The position numbers and the translations under genes are program-made. The notes below the pieces were generated by a model, which did not search any database, was not told where the DNA came from, and saw only the letters and a list, made by a program, of their open reading frames with translations. From Avedoeria sp964651245 (GTDB taxonomy: Bacteria; Chloroflexota; Anaerolineae; Epilineales; Epilineaceae), in NCBI GenBank assembly GCA_964651245.1, contig CAZYVI010000002.1:124001-188000 (forward strand): DNA of 64,000 bases, in the 5' to 3' direction. Shown here piece after piece: positions 1 through 9,067 of the stretch; the first letter of the stretch is position 1; the number at the start of each line of letters is the position of its first letter.

Positions 1-1131
1 GCTCTGCTCGGCCACCACCGCGGCGTGGACGCGGCCGTCCAGCCGGGCGAAGCCGATGTCGACAGCGCCGGAGATGCCGGCATTCCAGCCCCAGCCCTGC
101 CAAGCGGGGTTGTTGTGGCCGGCGGTGGGGTTGTGGACGCTGACGGCGGTGAGGACGATCTTGGCGTCGTTGAGCACGCGCCGTGTGGCGAGGTCGAGGC
201 GGCGCAGCGAGACCTGGACCGTGCTGTCGGGCGTGAACGACTCGGCGTGCATGTTGTGGTACTGCGTCGGCAGCCAGAGCTGCGACAGCCCGGTCGACGA
301 CGGGATCTGGGCCGGGTGGCCGCGGAAGTTCTGGTAGCCGCCCTCCGCGACGTTCTTGGCGCCGTCGGCCTGCGTGAGCCGGGGGTTGTGCTGCGGCGTG
401 GCGGCAAAGCCCGTCGCCCGCGTGGCCACCACGGGGACGGGGCCGGTGATGTCGACGCGGGCCAGCTGGGCGTGCTCGTCGGTGACGATGAGCTGGTTGA
501 CCCAGGCCGAGGCGCCGTCCTCCGTCCAGACGATGCCGTGCGGCGCCGGGAACACCTCGCCCAGCGGGATCACCTGGCGCGTGGCGGTGTCGATGGCGGC
601 CAAGGCGCCGGCGCGGTGCAGCGTTACCAGCGCCCAGCGCTGGGCCCCGGTGGCGGCGTCGGGCCGCGACAGCGCCACCGAGTACGGCCCGCTGCCCCAC
701 GGCAGGTCCACGACGTGGCGGATCGCGCCGCTGGCGCCGTCGAGGACGTAGACGCGGTCCGTGTCGTGGGCCGCCACCCAAACCTCGCGGCCGTCCTCGG
801 ACACCGACACGCCGCGCGGGCCGTTCGTCACCCGGACGTCGGGCAGCGGGAACGCCGCCACCGAGCGGTCGCGGGTGTCGATCCGGAACACCGAGTCGGC
901 GTGCTGGTTCGCCAACCACACCCATCGACCGTCGGCCGTGATCTGGATCGGCCCGCTCTTGAAGCCGCGGTCCCCCACGGCGGCCGCCGACGCCGCCGCC
1001 GCCCGCGCCGGCATCGCCGCCTGCGCCGCGGCGGACCGGGCGAACGGCAGCGGGGCGAGCAGCGCGGCGAGGGCGACGAGGCGGACGGCGCGGACGGCGG
1101 GGCCGGGGCGGAGGGGGTGGGTGGGGCGCAT
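1..1131 (-). CDS. Secreted beta-propeller protein (YVTN/PQQ-like), C-terminus beyond the window edge
   Basis: The minus-strand frame is open from an ATG at 1131 to base 1, giving 377 codons without a stop, so the C-terminus is missing. The start opens a Sec signal peptide: an Arg-containing n-region, a hydrophobic stretch (VRLVALAALLAPL) and an Ala-rich cleavage region near residue 37. The mature part holds blade-like repeats of the form DGRxVWLANQHADSVFRID and EDGREVWVAAHDTDRVYVLD, typical of YVTN or PQQ-type beta-propellers, followed by a His/Asn/Trp-rich segment (HNPTAGHNNPAWQGWGW). The protein probably sits outside the membrane as a binding scaffold. A C-terminal domain such as a cytochrome or anchor could lie beyond the edge. 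It is divergent from the dikinase-like gene at 1300. Confidence 0.75.
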   Translation of the reverse strand, partial: MRPTHPLRPGPAVRAVRLVALAALLAPLPFARSAAAQAAMPARAAAASAAAVGDRGFKSGPIQITADGRWVWLANQHADSVFRIDTRDRSVAAFPLPDVRVTNGPRGVSVSEDGREVWVAAHDTDRVYVLDGASGAIRHVVDLPWGSGPYSVALSRPDAATGAQRWALVTLHRAGALAAIDTATRQVIPLGEVFPAPHGIVWTEDGASAWVNQLIVTDEHAQLARVDITGPVPVVATRATGFAATPQHNPRLTQADGAKNVAEGGYQNFRGHPAQIPSSTGLSQLWLPTQYHNMHAESFTPDSTVQVSLRRLDLATRRVLNDAKIVLTAVSVHNPTAGHNNPAWQGWGWNAGISGAVDIGFARLDGRVHAAVVAEQS

Positions 1132-1252
1132 CGGGCGGTCCTGTTCGTGCGGTGGAAGGACGGGGTCGATCCCGTCCGACGCGACATGAGGGCGGATGCT
1201 GGAGCGAATCGCGCCGACCCGGCCGGGCGTCACATCGCCTCGACCGGCGCCG

Positions 1253-1258
1253 TATGAT
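1253..1258 (+). promoter_or_regulatory. Possible -10 box (TATGAT) upstream of the dikinase-like gene
   Basis: TATGAT lies 41 bases before the ATG at 1300 in an otherwise GC-rich divergent region. No convincing -35 is visible 16-18 bases upstream. Confidence 0.3.
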
Positions 1259-1299
1259 GGGGTCTCGACGGGATCGCACCCCAACCGCGAGCAACGGCC

Positions 1300-4200
1300 A
1301 TGGCGAACGCACAGCCGCGAGCGAACCTTCGCGCCCGCCGGGCGATCCTGACGATCGCCGCGCTCACCCTGCTGGCCGCGGGGCGCGCCCCGGCGCCGCC
1401 GGCGGCGGCGGATCGTCGCCTGGTCGACGACCCGCTCCCCCACCTCCTCGCCACCGGCCAGCCCCACGGCGTCGTCGGCAACCGCGGCGAGCGCGCCGAC
1501 GGCAACGGCGACGACGGCGACCTGGCCCGCGGCCGGGCGCCCGACTGGTCGTACGCCGATGTCGTCACGCCGACGACGCAGGCCGAGAACGTCGCCCTCG
1601 ACCGCAACACGGGCCTGATGTGGCTGCGCCAGCCGCGCCTCGTCGACGGGTCCGCCGCGGCCGACCCGACCGCCGTCGGCGGCAACGTCGACCTCGCGGC
1701 GCCGCTCGACTGGCAGGCCGCACTGGACGCGGTGGCAGCGCTGTCGTACGCCGGCTTCGACGACTGGCGGCTGCCCAACGTCAACGAGCTCGAGACGATC
1801 GTCGACTTCGGCCGCCAGGCGCCGGCCCTCGACGTGCTGGTGTTCGGGGCGCCGCGCGCGGGCGAGAGCACGTACCTGTGGTCGTCGACGACGCGGCCCG
1901 ACGCGCCGCGCGAGGCCTTCTACCTCAACGCGTTCGACGGTCACCTCTACCCCTGGCCCAAGACGTGGGCCTTCGCCACCCGCCCCGTCCGTTCGACCGC
2001 GGTTGCCGATCCCGCCGCCGACCCCGTCGCCCTCTTCCGCACCGGCCAGACGGCGCGCTACACCGGCAACGACGGCGAGCTGGGCGGCGCGAACGACGAC
2101 GACGGCGCGCTGCAGCTCGGCCTCGCAGCCGACTACGCCTTCGCCGACGACGGCGTCATCGACACCGCCGCCGAAAACGTCGCCGTCGACCGCGCCACCG
2201 GGCTGGCCTGGCTGCGCGACCTGCGCCCCATCACCGGCGGCGGCATCGACGACGCAGCCGTCGCCGGCAACATCGCGCTCCACGCCCGCCTCGACTGGCA
2301 AGCGGCCGTCTCCGCCTGCCAGGCCCTGCGCTACGACGGCCACGACGATTGGCGGCTGCCCAACATCCGCGAACTATGGTCGCTGGCCCGACCCGGCAGC
2401 GCCGACGGCCCCCTCGACCCCGTCGCCTTCCCCGGCGCCGCCGTCTCGGGCGTGCCCGACGAGCCGTTCGTGTGGTGGTCGTCGACCACCACCGCCGGCG
2501 ACCACCCCGCCGCCCCGGCCGCCGACCGCGCCTGGTACCTCGGCACGTCGCTGCCGCTCATCCGCCACCACGTGGCCCCGGCGTTCCAGCCGCCCAAGGC
2601 GCGCCCCGGCTACGCCCGCTGCGTCCGCGACATCGTCCCCGACGTCCACCCCGACGGTTGGCGACCGGCCCTCCGCGCCAGCGCCGACTGGACGGCGCTC
2701 ACCGTCGCCGTCGACCGGCCCGACGTCTGGCGCGAGGGCAAGTGGCTGGCCGCCGCGTCGCCCGACGCCGCGGCCCCGTTCGACATCGCCTTCCAGGACG
2801 CCGGCCGCTTCGCCCTCCACCTCGACTTCCTGCGCGCCGCCTTCCCGGAGCGCTACGGCGGCCTCGACGCCGCCGAGTACACCGCCATCACCGCCCGCCG
2901 CGCCACCCGCCGCCTGCTCGCCGGCGGCCTGCGCAGCTTCGGCGCGGCCGACGGCACGCCGGTCTACGGCTTCGACGTCTTCACCGCCGACGGCGAGCCG
3001 GCTGAGCTGCTGACGCTGCCCGAAACCTTGACCCTCTACCGCCGCCTGGCGCGCGCCTTCCACCGCCGCCCTCTCGTCTACGCCCCGACCCAGCCCGAAG
3101 CCATCGCCCTGGCCCGCACCTGGCGCCACCCCGGCCTGCCGATCGGCTTCCCGGCCAGCCCGCCGCCCGCCACCTTCGAGGCCTATACGACCGGCATCGC
3201 CTACGGCACCGTCCGCCGCCTCACGCTCGACGCGCTCGCGTCGGCCGTCGCCGGCGGCGCCTTGGGCTGGCAGGACCTCGTCGTCCTCGACCGCGTCCCG
3301 ACCGACGTCGACGTCGTCGTGGCCGGCGTCGTCACCGGCGGGCGGCAGGGTCCGCTGTCGCACCTCAACGTCCGCCTCGCCCGCCGCGGCACCCCCAACG
3401 CCTTCGTCGCCGACGCCCACGCCGCGTTCGCGGCCCACGACGGCCGCCTGGTGCGGCTCGAGGTCGACGGGGCCGGCTACCGCGTCGTGCCCGACGTGCC
3501 GTTGGACGAAGCGACCGCCTGGTGGGCCGCGCACCGCCCGCCGCCGGTCGCGATCACGCCGCCCGATGTCGCCCACGCCGGCCTCGACGACCTGGCCCAG
3601 ATCGCCGCCGGCGACGTCGTCACCGATCCGCTGCGCTCGGCGACGCGCCGTTTCGGCGGCAAGGCCGCCAACCTGGCCCGCCTCTACGCCTTCCTGCCGC
3701 CGGCCCACCAGGTCCCCGGCTTCGCCATCCCGTTCAGCGCCTACCAGCACTACGTCACGACGAACACGATGGCCGACCCGCGCGACCCCCTCAGCCCGCC
3801 GCGCTCCTACGCCGACGTCCTCGCCGCCCTCCACGCCGACCTCCGCTTCCAGGCCGACCCCCGCTACCGCGCCCCGCTCCTCGACGCCGTCCACGACGCC
3901 CTCGACGACGACGGCGCCGTCGACCCCGCCCTCGTCGCCACCCTGGGGGCGCGCATCGACGCCGTCTTCGGCCCCGGCGTCATGGTCCGCTTCCGGTCGT
4001 CGTCGAACGCCGAGGACGGCGTCGCCTTCAACGGCGCCGGCCTCTACGACTCGACGAGCGTCTGCGCCGCCGACTCGCGCGACGCCGACACGGCCGGCCC
4101 GTCGCGCTGCGACCCCAACCAGCCCAAGGAGCGCACGATCGAGCGCGGCTTGCGCACCGTCTTCGCCAGCCTCTGGAACCCCCGCGCCTGGTCGGAGCGC

Positions 4201-5562
4201 GCCTACTACGGCATCGACCCGTCGCGCGTGGCGATGGCGATCCTGGTCACGCCCGCCTTCCCCAACGAGCGCGCCAACGGCGTCGCCTTCACCGGCGATC
4301 CGAGCCGGCCCGAGGCGCGCGGCGAGATGGTCGTGAACGCCCAGGACGGCGACGCCAGCGTCGTCCTGCCCGAGAGCGGCGACCTCCCAGAGCGCAGCGT
4401 CATCCTGTTCGACCCCGCCAGCGGCGCCGTCACCGGCATCCGCCGCCTCCAGGCCTCGAGCCGCGTCCCGCCCGGCACCCAGGTGGTGTCCGACGCCGAA
4501 CTGCGACGCCTCGGCGAGCTCCTCCTCCTCGCCCGCGACCGGCTGCCGATCGACACCGGCGGCCACGACCGCGCGCGCATCCAGCTCGACGTCGAGTGGA
4601 AGATCCGCCGCGGCGACAACGCGCTGCTCCTCAAGCAGATCCGCCCGTTCCTGCCCGCCCCGCCGCCCCCCATCCCAACCCTCCACGTCGTCGTCCCCGA
4701 CGCCCTGGCGCTCTGCACGATGTGGCGCCCCTCGTCGACGCCGCTCGACGAGCTGGCCGCCAAGCGCGTCGTCACGCTGACCGCGGGCACGACCCGCGTC
4801 CCGATGACCACCACCGCCGCCTCCCACGCCCTCTTCGCCGCCCTCGCCGACGGCCGCGACGGCACCCCCGGCGCCGCCGACGGCCCCGGCGAAGTGGTCC
4901 TGTCCACCGACCCCTTCCGTCCCGGCCTCTACCACGCCCGCTTCACGCGCCGCTTCCGCCTCGGTCCCGATCGCTTCGAGGCGCGCCTGTCGCTGTCCGA
5001 CATCCGCGCGTCCGCCCCCGGCGCCGTCCGCCTCGACAGCGACAGCCTGACCGCCGGCAACGCCATCGTCACCCTCGCCCAGCTCGACACCGGCGCCGAG
5101 GTGCCGCCGGAGCAGATCCTCGGCCCATGCGGCCTGCCCGTCCTGCCCCGCCAGCGCTACGACCTGCGCCTCGCCGACGGCACCCGCGTGACGCTGCTGC
5201 TGCGCAAGGGCCGCGGCTTCTTCAGCTACCGCTGGGCCACGCTCGTCGGCGCCACCGTCGACGGACCCGTCGGCCACGCCGAGGTGACCGACCTGCGGCG
5301 CCTCGTCTACAGCGCGATGCGCCACAACTGGTCCGAGCGCCTCGTCGTCCTCTTCGACCCCCCGCTCGGCCCCGCCGACGAGGTCCGCGGCCTCGAGATC
5401 GCCCAGGACGGCACGAACCCCGGCGACGGCACGTACACGGCCGTCTACCTCGACGCCGAACTGCGCCCGCTGCGCAACCTCGCCGTGACGTCGTTCGTAC
5501 ACACCGACCTGCCGCCCGGTGGCGGGGCGTATCGGATCGTGCTACCGTGGGCGGAGCGGTAG
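1300..5562 (+). CDS. Exported DUF1566/Lcl protein fused to a glucan-water-dikinase-like phosphohistidine and ATP-grasp unit
   Basis: This is a 1420-residue protein with a Sec signal peptide (RARR, then AILTIAALTLLAAG, cleavage near residue 37). Two Lcl/DUF1566 modules follow, each with the family signature FDDWRLPN or HDDWRLPN (WRLPN at 156-160 and 351-355). Around residue 688 is GPLSHLNVRLARRGTPN, which resembles the phosphohistidine loop of glucan water dikinases (LSHVSVRARN) more than that of PEP synthase. From about 783 to 1130 there is a pyruvate-phosphate-dikinase-type ATP-binding domain (FGGKAANLARL; RFRSSSNAEDG near 896-906; GAGLYDS). The order His domain then ATP-grasp is also that of glucan water dikinase. 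The last 300 residues are unassigned. Export is odd because dikinases need ATP. It may be an enzyme acting during passage, or a catalytically altered binding module. Confidence 0.8.
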   Translation: MANAQPRANLRARRAILTIAALTLLAAGRAPAPPAAADRRLVDDPLPHLLATGQPHGVVGNRGERADGNGDDGDLARGRAPDWSYADVVTPTTQAENVALDRNTGLMWLRQPRLVDGSAAADPTAVGGNVDLAAPLDWQAALDAVAALSYAGFDDWRLPNVNELETIVDFGRQAPALDVLVFGAPRAGESTYLWSSTTRPDAPREAFYLNAFDGHLYPWPKTWAFATRPVRSTAVADPAADPVALFRTGQTARYTGNDGELGGANDDDGALQLGLAADYAFADDGVIDTAAENVAVDRATGLAWLRDLRPITGGGIDDAAVAGNIALHARLDWQAAVSACQALRYDGHDDWRLPNIRELWSLARPGSADGPLDPVAFPGAAVSGVPDEPFVWWSSTTTAGDHPAAPAADRAWYLGTSLPLIRHHVAPAFQPPKARPGYARCVRDIVPDVHPDGWRPALRASADWTALTVAVDRPDVWREGKWLAAASPDAAAPFDIAFQDAGRFALHLDFLRAAFPERYGGLDAAEYTAITARRATRRLLAGGLRSFGAADGTPVYGFDVFTADGEPAELLTLPETLTLYRRLARAFHRRPLVYAPTQPEAIALARTWRHPGLPIGFPASPPPATFEAYTTGIAYGTVRRLTLDALASAVAGGALGWQDLVVLDRVPTDVDVVVAGVVTGGRQGPLSHLNVRLARRGTPNAFVADAHAAFAAHDGRLVRLEVDGAGYRVVPDVPLDEATAWWAAHRPPPVAITPPDVAHAGLDDLAQIAAGDVVTDPLRSATRRFGGKAANLARLYAFLPPAHQVPGFAIPFSAYQHYVTTNTMADPRDPLSPPRSYADVLAALHADLRFQADPRYRAPLLDAVHDALDDDGAVDPALVATLGARIDAVFGPGVMVRFRSSSNAEDGVAFNGAGLYDSTSVCAADSRDADTAGPSRCDPNQPKERTIERGLRTVFASLWNPRAWSERAYYGIDPSRVAMAILVTPAFPNERANGVAFTGDPSRPEARGEMVVNAQDGDASVVLPESGDLPERSVILFDPASGAVTGIRRLQASSRVPPGTQVVSDAELRRLGELLLLARDRLPIDTGGHDRARIQLDVEWKIRRGDNALLLKQIRPFLPAPPPPIPTLHVVVPDALALCTMWRPSSTPLDELAAKRVVTLTAGTTRVPMTTTAASHALFAALADGRDGTPGAADGPGEVVLSTDPFRPGLYHARFTRRFRLGPDRFEARLSLSDIRASAPGAVRLDSDSLTAGNAIVTLAQLDTGAEVPPEQILGPCGLPVLPRQRYDLRLADGTRVTLLLRKGRGFFSYRWATLVGATVDGPVGHAEVTDLRRLVYSAMRHNWSERLVVLFDPPLGPADEVRGLEIAQDGTNPGDGTYTAVYLDAELRPLRNLAVTSFVHTDLPPGGGAYRIVLPWAER

Positions 5563-5631
5563 GCCGACGACACGCGGTCGCCGCGGGTCCGGTTCTTCGC
5601 CACGCCTTCATCGCACCCCAGGACGTGACCC

Positions 5632-8600
5632 ATGACCCCGTCGCCGACCCGCCCGCGCGTCCGCGCCGCCGTGCTGGCCGTGGCCCTTGCCGCCGCCGGC
5701 ACCGCGCCCGCCGCCTCGGCCCAGGCGCCGCAGCCCCGCCCGATCTACCTGCCGCTCGTCGGGCACTTCAGCCGCGACGCGCTGGCCGCGCCGCAGCCGG
5801 CCGCCACCGACGCCGCCACGCCGGGCGCCCGCCCGTCGCCGACGCGGCCGGCGCCGTCGCCGACGGCGCCGGCCGGCGCCGGCCGCTGGACCAACGTCAC
5901 GCTCAGCCGCCACGTCTCGGCCCTGCACGCCGAGGCGGGCACGCCCCGGCTCTGGGCGGCCACGACGTCGGGCCTCGTCGTCTGGGACATCGAGGCCCGC
6001 ACATTCGCCAAGGTCACCGTGGCCGACGGCCTGCTGTCCAACACCGTGACCGCAGTCCATGTCGACCCGGCCGGCCGCGTCTGGGTGGGCCACGAGGACG
6101 GCGTCAGCATGTCGGACGACCGCCGGACGTGGCGGGCGCTGCGAGACGAGGACGCGCTCTACGGCGTGCTCGTCAACGACATCGTCGGCGACGCGGACGG
6201 CGGCGTCTGGTTCGCCACGCCCGAGGGCCTGATGCACCGGGCGCCCGACGGCACGTTCGACGCCGTGCGCACCCCGGCCGCGCTCGACGGCGCCGACGTC
6301 ACGAGTGCGCTGCGCGACCGCGCCGGCCAGCTCTGGTTCGGCACCGACGGCGCCGGCCTGGCGCGCCGCAACGCCACCGGCGGCTGGCGCGTCTTCACGC
6401 CGGCCAGCGGACTGCCCAGCGCCAGCGTCTTCGCCCTGGCCGAAGGCCCCGACGGCCGCGTCTGGGCCGGCACCGGCGCCGGCGCGGCCCGCGTCGAGCC
6501 GTCCGGCGCGTTCACGACCTTCAACCGGGCCCGCAGCGACGTCGGCCAGGGCGAGCTCGGCCGTGTCGACGCGCTGGCCGTGGCGACGTCGGGCGAGGTC
6601 TGGGCGGTGGCCCAACGCAACGCTTTCCGCATCGCCGCCGGCGCCGCCGAGGCCGTGTTCGACCACGACGACAATTCCTTCGGCGTCGAGGCGCTGGCCG
6701 CGACGCCGAACGGCGTCGTCTGGTTCGGCTACGAGACCGGTCTCTACCAACGGACGTCGATCGGCATCTGGATCGACTGGACAGCGCCCGACCCGCTCCC
6801 GTCCGGTGAGATCACCGCCATCGGCGCCGACGGCGATGACGTCTGGTTCGCCACCGCGGCCGGCGCCGTCAATTGGAGCGCCGCCGACGGCTTCCGCACG
6901 TGGAGCGCCGCCGCCGACGCGTCGCACGCCTTCTTCTTCGACATGGCGGTCGGCACCGACGGGTCGGTCTGGCACGCGACCGGCGACGGCCTGATCACCC
7001 TCTTGCCCGACGGCGAGCTCGTCGCCCACCACGTCGACGCCCCGCTCCCGCTGAGCTACGTCGCCGCCGTGGCGCTCGATGCCCAGGGACGGCCGTGGAT
7101 CGGCACCGGCCCGGGCGGCGCCGGTCCGTACAACCTGGCCTGGCGCGGCGCCGACGGCACCTGGCACGGCGTCGCACTGCTCAACCCTTGGTCCGGCAAC
7201 CTGTCGTACTACATCGTCGACATCGCCCCGGCCCGCGACGGCTCGCTCTGGATCGCCGGCGGCGACGGCCTCTACCACGTCGCCCCCGATGGCCGGCGCC
7301 TGGCGCACTACGACGAGGTCGACCTCGTCGGGTCGAGCCTCGTGCTGGCGGTGGCGATCGACGATCAGGGTCGGGTCTGGGCGGGGACCTCCGGCCTGTT
7401 CGACGAAGGCACCGGCCAGGTCGAGGGCGGCGGCATCACCGTCATCGAAGGCGACGACCTGACGTTCTACGGCGCCGCCGAGTTCATGCCCGGCGCCGCC
7501 GCGATCCGCGACATCGCCATCGACGGCGACGGCGGTGCCTGGATCGCCACCGACGCCGGCTTGAGCCACCGCGACGCGGCCGGCCGCTGGACGCAGCACC
7601 GCGCGGCCGACGGCGTACCGCCCGGCATCGCCGCAGTGGCCGTCGACGCCGCCGGCGGCGTCTGGGCCACCGCCTACGCCGGCGAGGAGGGCAACCCGGA
7701 CGACCGCCGCACCGCCGTGGTCCATCGGGCCCGCGGCGGCCGCTGGACGGCCGTGCCGCAGATCGCCACGCCCTTCGGCGTCGACATCCATCCGGTCGGC
7801 GTCGTGGCCGATCCGGCCGGCGGCGTCGTCTTCGGCGCCCCGCGCCACATCGTCCGGCAGTCCGCCGCCGGCGCCCGGCGCGCCGCGTTCTCGGGCGTCG
7901 ACCTCCAGGTACTGCGCGACGTCGTGACGGTCGACGGCCAGGCCTGGTTTGCCGGGCTCGAGGGCGTCGCCCGCCGCCGGCCGTCCGGCACGTGGCGGAT
8001 GTGGACGGCGTCGGAGGGGCTGCCCGCCGGCATCGTCCGCGCCGTCCAGCCCGACCCTGACGGCGGCCTCTGGATCGGCCTCTCCCCGACCGAGCTCCCC
8101 GGCGAGTCGCCTGTCGGCGGCGGGCTCGCCGTCCTCGGCCCCGACGGCGCCTGGCAGACGTTCACCCGCCAGGACGGCCTGGCCTCAAACCACGTCAACG
8201 ACCTTGCCCTGGCCCCCGACGGCACCCTCTGGGTGGCCACCGAGCCGGAGGTCGACGACGTCGGCGACAGCCTCGGCGGCGGGGTGAGCCGCCGCGGTCC
8301 GGACGGCACCTGGCGGACCTTCACCGCCGCCGATGGCCTGCTGGACGATTGGACCTCGCGCGTCGCCGTCACCGCCGACGGCAGCGCCTGGTTCGGCAGC
8401 CTCGACGGCCTCAGCCGATTCGCCCCCGACGGCACCTGGTCGACGCTCCAGACCGACGGCGCCATCCTGTCGCTCACCCCCGGCCTCGCCGGCGACCTCT
8501 GGATCGGCACCTCGGACGGCGCCGCCCGCCACCGCCCGGACGGCACCCTCGACCTCTATGCCCCCGCCGACGGTCTCGGCGACGTCAACGTCACCGCCAT

Positions 8601-8670
8601 CGGCGTCACCCCCGACGCCGTCTGGTTCGGCCACCTGTTCCACGGCCTGAGCCGCCTGACGCGGCCCTGA
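5632..8670 (+). CDS. Secreted two-component-regulator-type propeller (Reg_prop repeats), no output domain
   Basis: This 1012-residue protein has a signal peptide (VRAAVLAVALAAAGTAPAASAQA), then the motif RPIYLPLVGHF, a Pro/Thr/Ser linker to about residue 85, and many repeats built on the pattern D-G-x-x-W-x-G/A-T-x-x-G-L (for example WFGTDGAGLARR and WVGHEDGVSMS). These are Reg_prop blades, normally the periplasmic sensor part of hybrid histidine kinases. Here the chain ends after the last blades (GLSRLTRP) with no transmembrane helix, Y_Y_Y domain, kinase or GGDEF. It is therefore probably an extracellular binding or scaffold protein. A second one of the same design is at 15191. Confidence 0.85.
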   Translation: MTPSPTRPRVRAAVLAVALAAAGTAPAASAQAPQPRPIYLPLVGHFSRDALAAPQPAATDAATPGARPSPTRPAPSPTAPAGAGRWTNVTLSRHVSALHAEAGTPRLWAATTSGLVVWDIEARTFAKVTVADGLLSNTVTAVHVDPAGRVWVGHEDGVSMSDDRRTWRALRDEDALYGVLVNDIVGDADGGVWFATPEGLMHRAPDGTFDAVRTPAALDGADVTSALRDRAGQLWFGTDGAGLARRNATGGWRVFTPASGLPSASVFALAEGPDGRVWAGTGAGAARVEPSGAFTTFNRARSDVGQGELGRVDALAVATSGEVWAVAQRNAFRIAAGAAEAVFDHDDNSFGVEALAATPNGVVWFGYETGLYQRTSIGIWIDWTAPDPLPSGEITAIGADGDDVWFATAAGAVNWSAADGFRTWSAAADASHAFFFDMAVGTDGSVWHATGDGLITLLPDGELVAHHVDAPLPLSYVAAVALDAQGRPWIGTGPGGAGPYNLAWRGADGTWHGVALLNPWSGNLSYYIVDIAPARDGSLWIAGGDGLYHVAPDGRRLAHYDEVDLVGSSLVLAVAIDDQGRVWAGTSGLFDEGTGQVEGGGITVIEGDDLTFYGAAEFMPGAAAIRDIAIDGDGGAWIATDAGLSHRDAAGRWTQHRAADGVPPGIAAVAVDAAGGVWATAYAGEEGNPDDRRTAVVHRARGGRWTAVPQIATPFGVDIHPVGVVADPAGGVVFGAPRHIVRQSAAGARRAAFSGVDLQVLRDVVTVDGQAWFAGLEGVARRRPSGTWRMWTASEGLPAGIVRAVQPDPDGGLWIGLSPTELPGESPVGGGLAVLGPDGAWQTFTRQDGLASNHVNDLALAPDGTLWVATEPEVDDVGDSLGGGVSRRGPDGTWRTFTAADGLLDDWTSRVAVTADGSAWFGSLDGLSRFAPDGTWSTLQTDGAILSLTPGLAGDLWIGTSDGAARHRPDGTLDLYAPADGLGDVNVTAIGVTPDAVWFGHLFHGLSRLTRP

Positions 8671-8801
8671 CCGGTCGACACGACACCCTGATACTCGCCC
8701 GCCAGCCGCCCTCGTCCGGCCGGACCCCGGCCCCCGCTATGCGCCACCGCGCGGACCAGCCCCCCACGGCCCCCGTGACCGCACCTCCGATGCCGGGGGG
8801 T

Positions 8802-8825
8802 CCAGGGGGGCGCAGCGCCCCCTGG
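8802..8825. repeat. GC hairpin 1 (8-bp outer stem)
   Basis: CCAGGGGG at 8802-8809 pairs perfectly with CCCCCTGG at 8818-8825. The inner part can add CGC/GCG pairing. No T-tract follows. Confidence 0.6.
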
Positions 8826-8833
8826 TCGAGGGT

Positions 8834-8857
8834 GCAGGGGGGCCGACGCCCCCCTGC
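8834..8857. repeat. GC hairpin 2 (10-bp perfect stem, CGAC loop)
   Basis: GCAGGGGGGC at 8834-8843 and GCCCCCCTGC at 8848-8857 are exact reverse complements around a 4-base loop. The two hairpins are only 8 bases apart and share the CAGGGGG core, so they look like related copies of one element. Confidence 0.65.
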
Positions 8858-9041
8858 GACATGCACGAACACGGGCGCCCCGCCTCCCCCAGCCCGGCTC
8901 GGCGGCTCTGCAGATCGTGCGGCCGCGGGGCATTCGGACGCCACCGGCCGCGGCGCGCGGGCATCGTGTGGGGATGCGCGGCGGGGGTCGGGCGGGGATG
9001 GGTGGGGTGTGGGGTGTGGGGTGGTTGGGGTGGTTGGGGGA

Positions 9042-9067
9042 GGGCACCCACGGGGGGGTGCCCCTAC
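9042..9067 (-). repeat. 26-bp palindromic element, copy 1 (supplies the TAG stop of the M1 peptidase gene)
   Basis: On the minus strand it begins GTAGGGGCACCCC and ends GGGTGCCC. The GGGCACCC and GGGTGCCC arms form a hairpin. Further copies lie at 44448-44473 (plus strand, identical) and 44758-44783 (minus strand, one base different). The TAG at 9066-9064 is the stop codon of the adjacent gene. Confidence 0.7.

Larger units (their letters stand above)
8671..9041. repeat. Intergenic GC-palindrome and G-run region between convergent genes
   Basis: No gene is seen here. There are two perfect hairpins (annotated separately) and, from about 8970 to 9041, a run of G tracts (GGGG separated by 1-4 bases, with TGTGGGG repeated) able to form G-quadruplexes on the plus strand. 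The region separates two convergent genes and ends in the 26-bp element at 9042. It probably acts as a terminator or repeat-accumulation site. Confidence 0.6.

Noticed and set aside
25..1257. A plus-strand frame of 410 codons at the left edge
   Set aside because: It is the shadow of the minus-strand beta-propeller gene, whose signal peptide and blades are convincing.
2374..5502. A 1042-codon open frame on the minus strand opposite the dikinase-like gene, and many similar long frames
   Set aside because: The composition is Gly/Ala/Val/Arg-rich with no motifs, as expected for antisense of GC-rich genes. The plus-strand frame has clear domains.
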